From contig NC_087074.1 of assembly GCF_026151205.1 (NCBI RefSeq), positions 19,833,240-19,897,239 of the forward strand: DNA of 64,000 nt, given 5' to 3'. Under the pieces are notes generated by a model. That model had not been told where the DNA came from and did not search any database. It saw only the letters and a program-made list of their open reading frames with translations. Each line of letters begins with the position of its first letter. Within the stretch, counting starts at the first letter, position 1. This stretch comes from Bolinopsis microptera. Lineage: Eukaryota > Ctenophora > Tentaculata > Lobata > Bolinopsidae. The translations under genes were made by a program, and so were the position numbers. Positions 10,339-22,437 of the stretch are shown here, in pieces.

Positions 10339-13300
10339 ATGACGATAACGATCATCATTTTGACGATCCTACTGTGGTCATCAGTCAAAGGTAACATTTT
10401 ATATGGTAAAATCTTTACTAGTCATATTATAATTATGGACACGGGAGGCTAAACGTTACCACCCAAACGTTTCAGTTAACAATTGATTTATTATTTAAAT
10501 ACTTTTTCTGATATGACTTACTAATCGATTACTAAGCAATCGCTATAAAAGTACAACCACTGATTGAATAATAAGCTAATTGATTAATTTGCTTATTATC
10601 CTAGTAGCAACCAATTTTTCGATTATAATAAAAATGAAACCTCCTACCATCCTCACCTCACAACTGGGGATGTATCAAAATTAGTAATTACTAGTTGGTA
10701 TTCATGAAAACCAAATTTCCCCACTTTTTATGAAAACGACTTACTGTCATAACTTTATCGGCGTGTACATCAAATTTAATTAAATTATTTCAATTTTTTT
10801 TCGAATCAACGTTCAATATCGCATATTTTAGTTATTACTTATTCGAAATAATTGGATCAAGTCCAATTATAGTGCAAAGTGATTTAATTTAATAATTGGC
10901 CTTTCAAATTACAGTTTTCCTGAAAGGAAAGTGAGCTCTAGCTAAACTCTAATGATTGAGATATCCAAGACGAGTTCGTTAGTGTTCTCTTTGTTCATTT
11001 CATGTTTAATTCCTGTTTAATTCCTGTTTAATGTTTAATTCCTGTTTATCAAGTAAAAATACTTTGACAATTGGGATAGAATAGTAAAAAGTGAGTGCTG
11101 TCACGTCGGCCGGGTGGTTTAGTGGTTTTAATACATTTGCTTCTCACGCGGACGACTGGGGTTTGATTCCCAATGGGGACCAATTCGGTATGATGCGGTT
11201 CGGCAACCAAACCATGGTCTGAGCTTCGAAAAAACTTATAAAAAATTACATTTTAAAATTTTCAAAATTTTGTCAAGTCTCAAAAAATGTCTAAGTGAAA
11301 AATTTTCAAAAAATTCTCGAGCCAATACGTAAACATTTTTATAATTTTTGGTAATTAGATAATTAGCTAATTAGTAATTATACAATTATCTGATTGTCTG
11401 ACGTGAACATTTTTCGGACAAAAGTTCTTCTCGTCGATAAGATAAACACCCTCGATTAATTTGTAACCTTCTACGATGTTCATAGCTGAAGATATTTGAC
11501 AAACAAGAAAGGTGGTAAGAAGTGGCAAAAGTAGCAAAAGTGGCTTTAAGACATGTGGAAAATTTTGGAACAGTTAGTCAGCCTAATAACGTCATAAATC
11601 CTTTGGAAGCTTTTTGTGTTCGTAGATCGATTTTTCAGACGATCTGTAGCTGTACTATAGTACTATCTTTGCACTCTGCGCTGCCAATATCCATATCACG
11701 CAAAATATAGACCTTATTAGGTAATCGTGACGTCACGTTATCCATGACAGTTGGCACGAGTACTGAATAGACTGTGCAGTGTGCCTGCAGTCACGTCAGG
11801 CACGGATTTTTGGCTAGGCACGGCTTTTGAAAAGCCACGCGCGACGTGCCTGAGGAGTTGTCACGTATCCTTGGCACGCCCTATAAACACACTACGCACC
11901 TATGGTCATTACATCTGACCGCACCATGACAACAGTCATGGTGACAACAGTCATAGTATGGTCGGGCCCTTAAATTCTGAGAATAAACTATGGGCGACAT
12001 TCTTACAATTCCTTTATAGTCAAGTTAAACATACAATTAACAGGTGAGTTACCAGTCAAACGTGACGTGGAAATAGAGTGGGATCTTGAGTCGACACCTT
12101 TAGAAATTAGGACTGATAGTGTGCTGGGGAGTGACGATCAGGTGTATGTGCACTTCTACTCTGCTTCTGGAATTTATGCAGGAGCAGTCCGGCTCGAATT
12201 CACCTCTACTCCACAATACTGGCTCAGATACTGCTCCTCATCATTGGCTAACTTCCCTGTTAAACTCCTCTCTACTGCTGACAAGGTGTGGCGTTTCACT
12301 CTAACCAGGACTGCAGGTGTCAGACTAGTGATACACTGTAACGACGAGGAGGTGGTCAACACAGTGCTCTCTGAATCAACGTGCGGTGATAGCGCTTGGG
12401 CCTGGACCTGGACCAGAGACGTGGGAAAGATAAAGTTCTGGTCCGGCGACACAGCATCTGATTACTACGGAACACAATTACAATTACCAGGTGACTAATA
12501 AAAACAAGCATTGGTTTAACAAAGTAACAATTTTTTTAATCAATAAACTTTCAAATTGTTACACAAATACATCATTTTATTTCAAAGAAAATATCGCCGA
12601 ATGACCTTACATGCCTTGACAAGTGACCGAGTGTAAACAAAATAAGGGACACCGAAACACCAGTTGACCAGTAAACTGATCATAGCAATTACATCGGGCC
12701 CTAAATGCACCTATAAGTGAAGCGATGCTGCAACCAAGGCATGCTAGGTTTATTCCATTGAACTAATAAGGTTACAGCCTAAAATATAAATATAATAAAT
12801 AACAATGTACCATAAATCATAATTATAAACACACTTTATTTAACATATTTTATTAATTATACTTTTTATCAATTTATATTTAGACAATATAGTTACATTA
12901 AGGTAAATTGTTTAACTGTCAGAGGATGTTATATGGTCGTTTAGAACTGTCCAGAGGTACTTAATTAAATGGGTTTTAAACACGGATGGCCTTGAGATTT
13001 CCCTTAATTCATAAGGGAGTTTATTCCAAAGAATGTGTGCTCTGTAAAAGTAAGACTTAGATATGCCTGAACATCTGGTCTGGCTTGACGTAAGGTTTTG
13101 TGGAACTTGAGGAGAAATGTCACTAATCATACTGAGATCGTCTAGATGTGATCGCCTTAACCTACTTCCCATGAAACGTCGTAAGTAAGGTGGAAATGTC
13201 ACAACTGACATGTCATAAAAATATTATGAAAATATAATATATCCTTGTAATCAAACCTTACCGAGAGTGGAAGGATATTTAGTTCCTTACACGCTATGAA

Positions 13301-16300
13301 ATACCTTATTTTGTCCCTAAGGCTCAAGTAAATATCATTAAGGATCCACTTGATACCTCTTTTTTGTATCGATTCAAGTTTCTCCACCGAGGTTTCTGAA
13401 TGAGGCCGCCAGACAATTGTGCAGTGTTCGAAATGACTTCTAACCTGAGATAGATAGAAGGCCCGACTTTTTTTAGTGTTCTTGGTGAAGTAACATGTTC
13501 TTTTTAGAAGGCCTAACCTCTGACTAGCCTTAGAGTATATCATATCACAGTGATGTGACCAATCTAACTTACTATTGATATGTACTCCAAGATCTTTTTC
13601 AATGTCTGTGTATTCGATAGCCGTTTCATTCATTGAGTACACAAAAGTAACACTACGATTCATAGAATATGCTCGGGTAATAGAAAGAACGTGACTTTTT
13701 GAAGGGTGAAACACCATCTTATTATGATGAGCCCAATTTTGAAGACTGTTAATATCCCGCTGGAGCAGCCAATGGTCATCCTGGGACGTGATTCTACGCC
13801 ATATTTTTGTATCATCAGCATACATGGTTATATTTGTTTCCGGTGACAAATCCTCTGTAATGTCATTAAGAAAAAGTATAAATAAAGTAGGCCCTAAAAT
13901 TGAGCCCTGGGGGACACCTGATCTAACCTGACAGGGAGCAGACATTTTATTTCCAATGACAACCCTTTGGTATCTGTTTTCAAGGTAGCACTTGAAGAAT
14001 CTCAGTAGAGATGCATCAATGTTATATTGTTCTTTGAGCTTCAACAGAATTATGTCGTGGTTGACAGAATCAAAAGCTTTTTGGAAATCAAAGTATATTA
14101 TGTCAGTGCGAACATTGTCATTGAGAGATAGGGCTAAGCTGTCACAGAAATTTACTAGCTGAGTTGTACATGATTTCCTACTCATAAAACCATGTTGACG
14201 TTGATCAATAAGATGTTCACATCGATTGAGCAATTCATCCCGGATTACTTTTTCGTAAACTTTCATAATAATGCTTGACAGAGAAATTGGCCTATAGTTG
14301 TTAACTTCAATTTTAGAGCCTTTTTTATGAACTGGAACAACGTTTGCCATTTTCCAATCTGCTGGAATACATCCAGTTTTATAAGAGGCTTCAAAAAGGA
14401 TAGCAAGAGGCTTATAGACAGGCTCACTGAACAGTACTTTAAAATTCTTCCATGGATATTGTCGGCCCCTTGCGCTTTACTTGGATCAATATTTTCAAGT
14501 AAACCTTTGATTTTACAAGTGTCGAAATTGACCTGAAAATCACGGTCACTGGAAAAGTCGATATCTATATCATAATCACTACCCACTGTAAACTGTTCGT
14601 TAAAATATTTATTGAATAACTCACACTGTCCTTGCGGATCGGACCGTAGGCAACCATTGTAGCTGACTGTTTCAGGAATGCGATTAGACTTTGATTTAGA
14701 TTTCACAAAAGACCAGAACTTTTTGTTAATGAGATTTCTGTTATCATCATCTTCAAAGTTTGCGTCCAATTTTGCATCAACGAGATTTTTAAAATCCCTC
14801 CTAGCTTTGGAAAATTTTAAATATTTTTTTGGATTAGAAGACTGTTTCCATTCGTCATGTAGTCGCTCCTTTTTTCTACATAAATCAAAGACATCTGAGT
14901 CAAACCATGGGGGTTGAAATTCATCGGAGACAGATATCTTAGGAATATGTGAATTACAATGAGAAGTGAAAATAGTATTGAAAACTGACCAGGCCTCTTC
15001 GACTGGTTTACCACTAAGTAGATGTTCCCAGTTTTCAGAATTCAGTGCATTATTTAAATTGGTCCAATTGGCCCTTTTGAAGCTATAGATTTTTCGTTTG
15101 GTAGACTTTTTCTTTCTAGCGTTAAGTCGTATGTCAAATCTTATCGCATAGTGATCCGACTCACAAATACCATGTTTACTGTCAACAATTAATTCTGATA
15201 TAATTTCTGGCTTATCCGTCAAAACTACATCTAGAACATTTCCCCTGTAATGTGTAGGGTCTGTTACCAGCCGCTGTAAAGATAAATCATTAAACGTATC
15301 AATGAATGCTTGTTCAATAGGAACAGAGGAGGAGCCCTCATCCCATCTGACCTGGGGCATATTCAAATCACCAACCAAGGTAATGCTCTGTACTCTTCTA
15401 CGCCTACGGATGTTATTTAGGTATTGCTTGACTCTATCATGGTTATCATTGCCAAGTGTGCCAACTCTGTAGAACGAGCTAAATATGGATTTTCTTCCTA
15501 ACTTGTCAGAAAGCTCAATACTCAAAATCTCGGCTCTACATTTGACAGGAATGATTTTAGATTCTATGTCAAGACAATGTTTTATGGCAATAAGGACACC
15601 ACCCCCATTTACTCTGAATTTCCGACTATTCTGGGGGTCCGGGGGATGAGTAAAGCTAGAACGGTCAAGTCTAAATACTTTGTAATCAGCTGTCGAGATG
15701 ATTTCACTATCATGGATATTGTCCTTTAACCATGTTTCATTATAAACTACAATATCTGGTTTATTGATATAAATAAAATGGTTTAGTTCGTGAATTTTTG
15801 TAGAGTGGAGAGTGGGATTTGCATCTCCAAGTTCACCAAAAGGGATCAAGCCCTGAACGTTACAATAAAAAACTGAGCAGTTTCCCGGGGGTCCTGGATT
15901 TTTCATGCTAGGGTTACAAATAAAGATAAGGAGAAAGTTTATGAGTAGTATCCAAAGGTAAAGTGATGCAGTTATATTTTGTAGATATGGGATTAAGCAG
16001 TTAAGCCTCGTTTGGGAATAACTTTAATTTATAAATAAACCACCTTGCTGATTTTCTCGTAAGCTCGTGATTACGTGTTTTCTGTCTAAATTTCAAGTGT
16101 GTTATTTAACATTATGGTACGGCACAAGCACGTGGTAGTCGAGTGACGTAGTCACGAGACATGCCCCCGTGACACAGCACTCTGCTGTAATGGCCATTCA
16201 CAAGCGTCTCAGAGTAAAACCGGTTTTTCTGAATATTTATGTGAGATTAGATTCACATCCTTATAGTTCTAGAGAACAGCACGGGTCAAGTATGAAGTAT

Positions 16301-19300
16301 CATTTTAAACGTTTTAAATTAGAGTAGATCGGAAAGGAACTACTTTCATAAACTAATATATTCAAGTTTTATTTATCAAAACTACCTGGTAAAGCGGATT
16401 TAAATAAAGCGCTTTTTTCACTCCTAATAATTAAGGCGACTAATCATTTCTTAAGAACAAGAACCATCAACACACTGTTTGATGCAGGTGTAACGGAAAC
16501 TGACATAATTAAGAGGACCATACACAGGAGCGCAGTCACGAGACATAAGTGATGAGACATCAAAATAAATGAAAATTCCTGGCACAAAAAGATCAAATAG
16601 GACCGGGTCCTTGCACGCTCATCCTCTCAATCTCCTCTCAATAGTTAGTTGCACAAACTAATCATTGAGGTTAAGACCGAGTTGGTTTGTCTATTTCTTG
16701 CTTTTCCAATTATCAAATTAGATTATAGCGGTGCTTTATTGAAATAATGATTCCTGGAGGTCCAGTATAAATGTCTTGGGTCGCAGACTGACATTAACCA
16801 TAAAATCGGACCGGGTCCTTGCACGCTCATCCTCTCAATCTCACCTCTAAACTCAATTTAAAGATCTGCCAAAAAATGCGTTACTCAATAAGTTGTTTGG
16901 AGTATACAAACAACTTATTGAGTAACTAAAAACCGGTTTTACACGTGCCCACAAGTAAGCATCCAATGAAATAGAGGAAATCTTTCACGTGACACGCAAG
17001 ACTGATCATGCTATAGGCCATGTGGATCGTCTCTGATTGGTCAGCGTTACGGAAGAAAATATAAAAAAGTGTTTTTTAAATTGTTAATTAAGTCCAAATT
17101 TTTTTTTTTTGTCGCAAATTGTAGCCTTATCTATCTTGATGTGCTGTACCATAAGTAAGTTGTGGAACAGCTGTCGGAACTCGTGCCTTCGGCACTCGTT
17201 GCTCCAGCAGTTCCATAACCTACCTAATATAACACATATATAGGATATGGGATATAGGATAGTTAGCATATTGTTATTTATAACTTACTAAAGTGGTCAT
17301 AATTTTATCAATTACTGTTCTCCGAATGAGATAGAATCACACTCTTTCAATGAAGGCAGAGTTATAATCATATTGGCGATAGCGGATTACAAAATAGCAA
17401 ACTATAATTTATAAATCTTGTATATTTTCAATTTTGTAGTAGACATGATGGAGACAAGCCATTTTCAGTTACTAAAGGTTGAAACAATTATCAATTGAAA
17501 ACTGATGTTTTTATAAAATATCTTGAAAATAAGCAGTAATTACGTATTTTACCAAACAAACTCAAAACTGTTTTGGTTCAAGATTTATTTTGCAGAGTTT
17601 ACACAGTATAAAAGCATGTGCATTGTGCTTCATTATAGTTTGTTGATGAGGCGTATTTTTAGCGTTAACCCTGGTGACTGAAGGTCTTAAATCATCCATG
17701 TCTTTCGGTTAGGCCCATAATTATCACTCCTGTTTTCTTTCCAATGAGCTCCTCCCTCGACAATCGATATCACGTGTTCCTTTCTGCCTCAGCTCGGTGA
17801 ATTGTCTCCTTCATCTGGTTGATATTCGTTTTCTCGAACATGAGATAGTAATTCCTGTGATTGCTCTGGTCATTTCTCGACAGTTGTTACCAGAAGGACT
17901 TTCAGCATCCATGTTCCTGATAAGGCCTATATATAATTTATCGTCTCTACACAGTACACTCTATTTTCCGCTTTATGAGTTCCTTCTCTCCTTTTGTCAT
18001 GACGAAAGCACACCACGTGACCTGTCCCGTAGCTTGTAGGCTGTGAAATAGTTCTAGTATTGTCTCGTGGACCAGGATATTTATTTCGCCTTCACCCTAG
18101 CCACACCTGGCTAGTCGTAAATAGGATCGTAACAGACTTGATCTGTTATACTACATAGAATCGTAAAAATCAAATGTCAAATTTCATCTCAGAACCATAA
18201 ATAAAGAAATGATAATGAGTAAAACACATTGCTTAAATTACTACGACAGTTATCATGGATTAATCTAGATGTTCTGATGCGGTTTCTTAAGACTTGGTGG
18301 GTATTTATAACTGCCCATAAATGATGCTCTGCTGTTTTAACTTTATTATTATATCTAAGATAACTTGTTACATCCTACTGTTAAAACAAAATTAAACTTA
18401 TCATAGGATCCAGTGAATTTAGTTTAGAAAGTTCAATCATTCAGTTCCTGTACAATGCTAGAACGTGTTTCTTGGTTATTATTAATTATATAATTTACTG
18501 ATTGCAACATAATACTATGACATAATGACATCGCTACATCTGACACTGGAAACACGGATCATACTCGCCAAAGACAATTTTTCAGTCGAGTAGATATACC
18601 AAATAAGTTATGATGTTCATCGACGGGTGGAGGGGGAATTGTCGGTAGTTTCGTGCAAAACTGCCGGGTAGCCAGGACTTTCTATTTTTATTAATGGACA
18701 TGTTCATTTGAAGTTGAGATTATTTCTATATATACAAAAATATTAACCAAGCATGTTCAGTAGTTCTCAACACAGAAACTTTATTGTTATTATGCACTAT
18801 AATGTTACAACTACAAGTTTGCATTTTTGTGAATCTGTTAACTATAGCTGCCTTTACTGGGCCGCGCTCAGCCTGTCATTCCGCCTATTCCTAATCTCTA
18901 TTCGTTTATGAACATGATAGCCTGAGGTCCCCAGGTAATAGCTGCCTATAGTTAACTGTATAGTATTCCTTATTCTGAAATGTAGTAGGTTACTAATTAG
19001 ATCAATTTAACAATCATAAAACATCATTGGTTAAAGAGCAGGGATTCGACGGTTATAAGGCAAGATTTGGTCAACTTTGTCGCACACTCTGAATCTGATA
19101 CCTATTTTCTACTGTGTACGTCCTAAAAACTTAATTATATCAGGCTCCACCTATGAATAGAAGAATCGTCCATCAGGATGATGAATAATTTTTCAGTGCC
19201 AGTATTTTGACGGTTGCACTCGATTATATCTTACCCATTTAATTAAATTTGTTAACATTGAAAGACAAATGAACAGTTTAACGTACGGGAGTCAAGCGAA

Positions 19301-19606
19301 CTAGGATAATCGAATAGTTGTATTTGTAATTACTTGTTTATAGTTCCTAAATATGAATATGAGATTTGTGTCTGTTCGTGGTCTTGCAATAATTAGTCAA
19401 AGCCATATAAAATAGATCATGCCGATATCTTTCCAGAATGAAGGTATCTTTTACTAAATTAAATTTCCCCTTCAGAAGAAGATACAAGCGAAGAAGAAGA
19501 TGAAAGTGAACAGGGAGACAACCAGAACTACTCTGATGCAGCAGCCCTGAAAGTCAGCTTAATTTTGCTCGTCGTTCTCCTGTTTGCTGTTGATATGAGA
19601 ATCTAA
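10339..19606 (+). CDS. Secreted or membrane-anchored protein of unknown function, three exons
   Basis: Exons 10339-10390, 12044-12490 and 19476-19606 join with both introns in phase 1 and give 209 residues. Exon 1 encodes a signal peptide (MTITIIILTILLWSSVK). Exon 2 is one compact module of about 149 residues with three cysteines and aromatic motifs (VYVHFYSASGIYAG, KVWRFTLTRTAGVRLVIHC, KFWSGDTASDYYG). Exon 3 encodes an acidic linker (EEDTSEEEDESEQGD) and a hydrophobic C-terminus ending VDMRI, which could be a membrane segment or a GPI-attachment signal. A symmetric 1-1 module between signal peptide and anchor is typical of shuffled extracellular domains. I do not recognise the module with certainty; it recalls domains of uncharacterised invertebrate surface proteins. 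Further exons could lie in the 7 kb second intron. AATAAA follows at 19789. Confidence 0.7.
11103..11190 (+). repeat. tRNA-like sequence (degenerate tRNA or SINE head)
   Basis: A-box-like TGGTTTAGTGG and B-box-like GGTTTGATTCC are correctly ordered and spaced. The T stem has a mismatch and the acceptor stem does not pair well, so this is not a functional tRNA. It lies in intron 1 of the secreted-protein gene. Confidence 0.45.
12800..15906 (-). mobile_element. LINE (endonuclease plus reverse transcriptase), broken by frameshifts
   Basis: The frame 15906-14263 encodes an APE-type endonuclease: VYNETWLKDN, GGGVLIAI, VGDLNMPQVRWD and a final SDHYAIRFDI. The next frame (14350-13199) encodes the reverse transcriptase: VHKKGSKIEVNNYRPISLSS, FDFQKAFDSVNH, GVPQGSILGPTLFILFLNDI and the catalytic YADD at 13811-13822. 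A third frame (13211-12912) encodes the C-terminal tail (FYRAHILWNKLPYELRE). The overlaps at 14263-14350 and 13199-13211 mark two frameshifts, so the copy is dead. It sits antisense in intron 2 of the secreted-protein gene. The motif order fits the Jockey/CR1/L2 group. The 3' limit near 12800 is estimated. Confidence 0.9.
16601..16845. repeat. Dispersed repeat copy 2 between 35 bp direct repeats
   Basis: GACCGGGTCCTTGCACGCTC and its continuation occur at 16601 and again at 16807. Between them lies the dispersed repeat also seen at 9270-9437. The arrangement suggests an insertion with a long TSD, or a partial tandem duplication. Confidence 0.7.
16880..16926. repeat. Perfect 20 bp inverted repeat, 7 nt loop
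   Basis: GTTACTCAATAAGTTGTTTG at 880-899 of this kilobase is exactly repeated in reverse complement at 907-926, with loop GAGTATA. It would form a strong cruciform or RNA hairpin. It lies in intron 2 of the secreted-protein gene. No run of T follows, so it does not look like a terminator. Confidence 0.9.
17152..17226. repeat. Imperfect hairpin of about 75 nt
   Basis: The arm TAAGTTGTGGAACAGCTG and following bases pairs with CAGCAGTTCCATAACCTA. The loop is at CTCGTGCCTTCGGCACTCG. It could be a small palindromic element or a pre-miRNA-like hairpin; the sequence alone does not decide. Confidence 0.6.
18854..18937 (+). mobile_element. Family A short element, copy 3
   Basis: 84 bp from TTACTGGGCC to CCCCAGGTA. 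A perfect 10 bp TSD, ATAGCTGCCT, lies at 18844-18853 and 18938-18947. Confidence 0.92.
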
Positions 19607-19788
19607 ACTTGTTGTGTAGTGGACTGGAATGGTTCTACGGTACAAAACACTATCTTAACATGGTGTTTTATCGGGATGTGATAGAAAAAATAACAACTCA
19701 AAAACCCGGACGAATCTATAAATTTATAATCTATAATTCAACTTTTGATATTTAAAATTTTAATATTTTAGACAACTTTCAATGTTTT

Positions 19789-19794
19789 AATAAA
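19789..19794 (+). terminator. Poly(A) signal of the secreted-protein gene
   Basis: AATAAA 183 bp after the stop codon at 19604-19606, with a second AATAAA-like run just after it. Confidence 0.6.
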
Positions 19795-20017
19795 AAATAA
19801 AAGAAAGAGACTGCGATTCAGTAATTATTGATATTCATTGTATGTTTTTTCAGAATACCTATTATATTTATTGTAATATACATTTTTTTCCCCGATCCAT
19901 GACTTTTGTGTCAGGACTAGGAACGTGAATGAAGCTTTTTTATTTGGACCAAGTTAAATTGTTATGCATTGTTATGAGATGTGTCTCCATCACAGTTATA
20001 GCTTACACCAAATCATT

Positions 20018-20113
20018 TAACGCGTGATACTCGTAAAATATTTGTTTCAAATATCAGGGACCGTCGCAACGAGTCCAACTCGGCGCGCGTCCTGGTAGGT
20101 TATAAACCTACAA
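20018..20113 (+). mobile_element. Family C short element, copy 1
   Basis: 96 bp from TAACGCGTGATACTCGTAAA to AAACCTACAA. The 9 bp flanks CAAATCATT (20009-20017) and CAAATCATC (20114-20122) are a TSD with one change. The right end contains a small palindrome, GTAGGTT-AAACCTAC. Confidence 0.85.
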
Positions 20114-20354
20114 CAAATCATCAACCACTGAGCCATGGACCAATCTGAACCGTCACCAAATTAACCGACACAAAAGATTAAAGTTTCCAACTGGAGGAAA
20201 AAATATCGAATGATGATTAATTGATTAGAAGCAAAGTAAAAGACTGGTATCATGATAATTGATTAAGAATGATATTAATTGATTTGAATCAACCATATTA
20301 GTATTAGTATCAATTCATAACAATTTTACAGAAATTTGTACAGATGTCTTTTCA

Positions 20355-20675
<321 letters not shown>

Positions 20676-20721
20676 TCAAGCCTCAGCGGTGGCGGTGGTG
20701 TTGGACAACATGCACACAGCC

Positions 20722-20832
20722 TTGCTCTATCCAGAGCCCTTGCGCTTGCAGTAGCGCGCGCCCGCCTCACGGCGGTAAAAACTTGTGAAACAAGCGCGCC
20801 CGCAGTGGCGCGAAAGCACATGGTTAGGTGAA
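20722..20832 (+). mobile_element. Family B short element, copy 1
   Basis: 111 bp from TTGCTCTATCCAGAGCCC to GGTTAGGTGAA, inserted in the tubulin pseudogene after the QRAV codons. Perfect 9 bp TSD CACACAGCC at 20713-20721 and 20833-20841. The ends are weak inverted repeats (TTGCTCTATCC against TTCACCTAACC). The interior is GC-rich with many GCGC steps. Confidence 0.93.
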
Positions 20833-21319
20833 CACACAGCCCTCTGTACCTTGGCAAGATCACTTCCGGGAACAATTGTTGGTGGCTGGTACTGGTAGTT
20901 GATACAAACCTTGAATCCAGTGGGACACCAGTCAACAAACAGGATGGTTCTCTTGGTCTTGATGGTGGCAATAGGTAGTGCGCCATTGACAGTGAGCCGC
21001 CGCGCGTGTGCCGACTGTAGGATGGTTTTTTAGCGCTAATTTCGGCCAGCGCCAAGCGCTAATTTCAAATTTCGGCCAGCACAAATTTCTTCAAACAAAT
21101 CTTGCAGATGATCTGATGATTATCAATCACTCTACACTCGACTGTCACGTGACTTCAATCCGTTCTCTAGCTGGTAGTGGTCCCGAACGACCATTCGAAA
21201 GCCCAACCCTCTAATCTGATCCCAACCATAACCCTAATCTAATCCTTAACAAAAGCATTTGTTGAAACTCTAACCCTAACGAGAAATTAAACTAACTTCC
21301 TTGTACGGTCATTTCAAAT

Positions 21320-21402
21320 TTACTGGGCCGCGCTCAGCCTGTCATTCCGCTGAATCTCTATGTTTATAAACATAATAGCCTGTCGCCTGAGGTCCCCAGG
21401 TA
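21320..21402 (+). mobile_element. Family A short element, copy 5
   Basis: 83 bp from TTACTGGGCC to CCCCAGGTA. Flanks ATTTCAAAT (21311-21319) and ATTTCACAT (21403-21411) form a 9 bp TSD with one change. Confidence 0.88.
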
Positions 21403-21411
21403 ATTTCACAT

Positions 21412-21810
21412 AGCCAATAGCCATGTGTATACGCGTACTGCGCTTGTTTCACGTCACAAGTAGAATATACTTGTATATTCTTGTATATTCTTGTATATAT
21501 ATTCTTGCCATACCACATACGTTCCTTGATGCGCGCGAAAAGTGGCATGCAACGTATGTCAATACGTTGCATGACCCGCCGCGCACGAGTTCGCAGCTCC
21601 CCCTGTATTGTAGAAACTCTACCATAGTGAAACGTTACGACGTGATACAAGTATATTCTTAACGGGTGATACTCGTAAAATATCTGTTCCATATATTGGA
21701 CCGTCGACGAGTCCAACTCGGCGCGCGTCCTGGTAGGTTGTAAACCTACAAGTATATTCTACTTCGGCGGTCGCGCGCTACTGCATGCGAGAGGGCTCTG
21801 GCTAGAGCAA
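21412..21810 (-). repeat. Nested cluster: family B-related copy carrying family D and family C insertions
   Basis: The right end, read in reverse complement, starts TTGCTCTAGCCAGAGCCCTC and matches family B. The left part (GCGCTTGTTTCAC, then CACAAGT) also resembles the family B interior. Between them lie a family D copy (about 21530-21650, minus orientation) and a family C element (21660-21751). The nesting order suggests family B is older here than family C. Confidence 0.5.
21660..21751 (+). mobile_element. Family C short element, copy 2
   Basis: 92 bp from TAACGGGTGATACTCGTAAA to AAACCTACAA, with a perfect 9 bp TSD GTATATTCT at 21651-21659 and 21752-21760. Confidence 0.9.
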
Positions 21811-21874
21811 TACGGTCATATCACGTGATCGAGACAGTTTTTCGCCAATATCTTGTCGAGGGAGCATTTTAACC

Positions 21875-21945
21875 TTGTAGGATTACAACCTACTAGGACA
21901 CGTTCCAATATATGGAACAGATATTTTACGAGTATCACCCGTTAA
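21875..21945 (-). mobile_element. Family C short element, copy 3
   Basis: 71 bp in reverse orientation (TTGTAGGATTACAACCTAC to CACCCGTTAA), shorter internally than the other copies. Perfect 9 bp TSD ATTTTAACC at 21866-21874 and 21946-21954. The host resembles the dispersed sequence at about 51177-51280. Confidence 0.88.
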
Positions 21946-22437
21946 ATTTTAACCCTATGTCATTGGGTGGTGATTCGGAATTGGGGGTGAATCGGAATCA
22001 GCGTCCGAAAATACATCGATTGAAGTTGGTTTCAACTGTCAGAGGCCGGCCTTTTAGAACAATCTCGAAGATCGACTGTAAAGTGATTTAGCACGCTCGA
22101 CAAATCTTATTGAGTAACTTTATTTTCCACATAGCCATGTGCAATGTGTATACGCGTTGTCACACGATGGGACCACGTTGAATAGAGCCTCGCTATTTTC
22201 TATTCCGTTTGGCGCTGCTAGTCGCGCTTGCGTCCGCGCGTTACGCGTACGTCATGTAAAATATTGAAATCACAAATGCGACCTTATTGTTGCGCGCGCG
22301 ACCATGCGCTATACTACCCGTTTCCATGTTTTGAATTAAAAAATCGACATGTTTTGAATTAAAAAATCGACGACCACAGTACATAAATTTTGAAACAATT
22401 AATTATTCAGTAATTGATGCATCTAGAGTCATTTTAA

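Noticed and set aside
11103-11190. Functional tRNA gene
   Set aside because: A and B boxes are present but the acceptor stem does not pair and the T stem is imperfect.
17797-18039. 80-codon open frame
   Set aside because: No motif, no plausible splice sites in matching phase, and intronic position in the secreted-protein gene.
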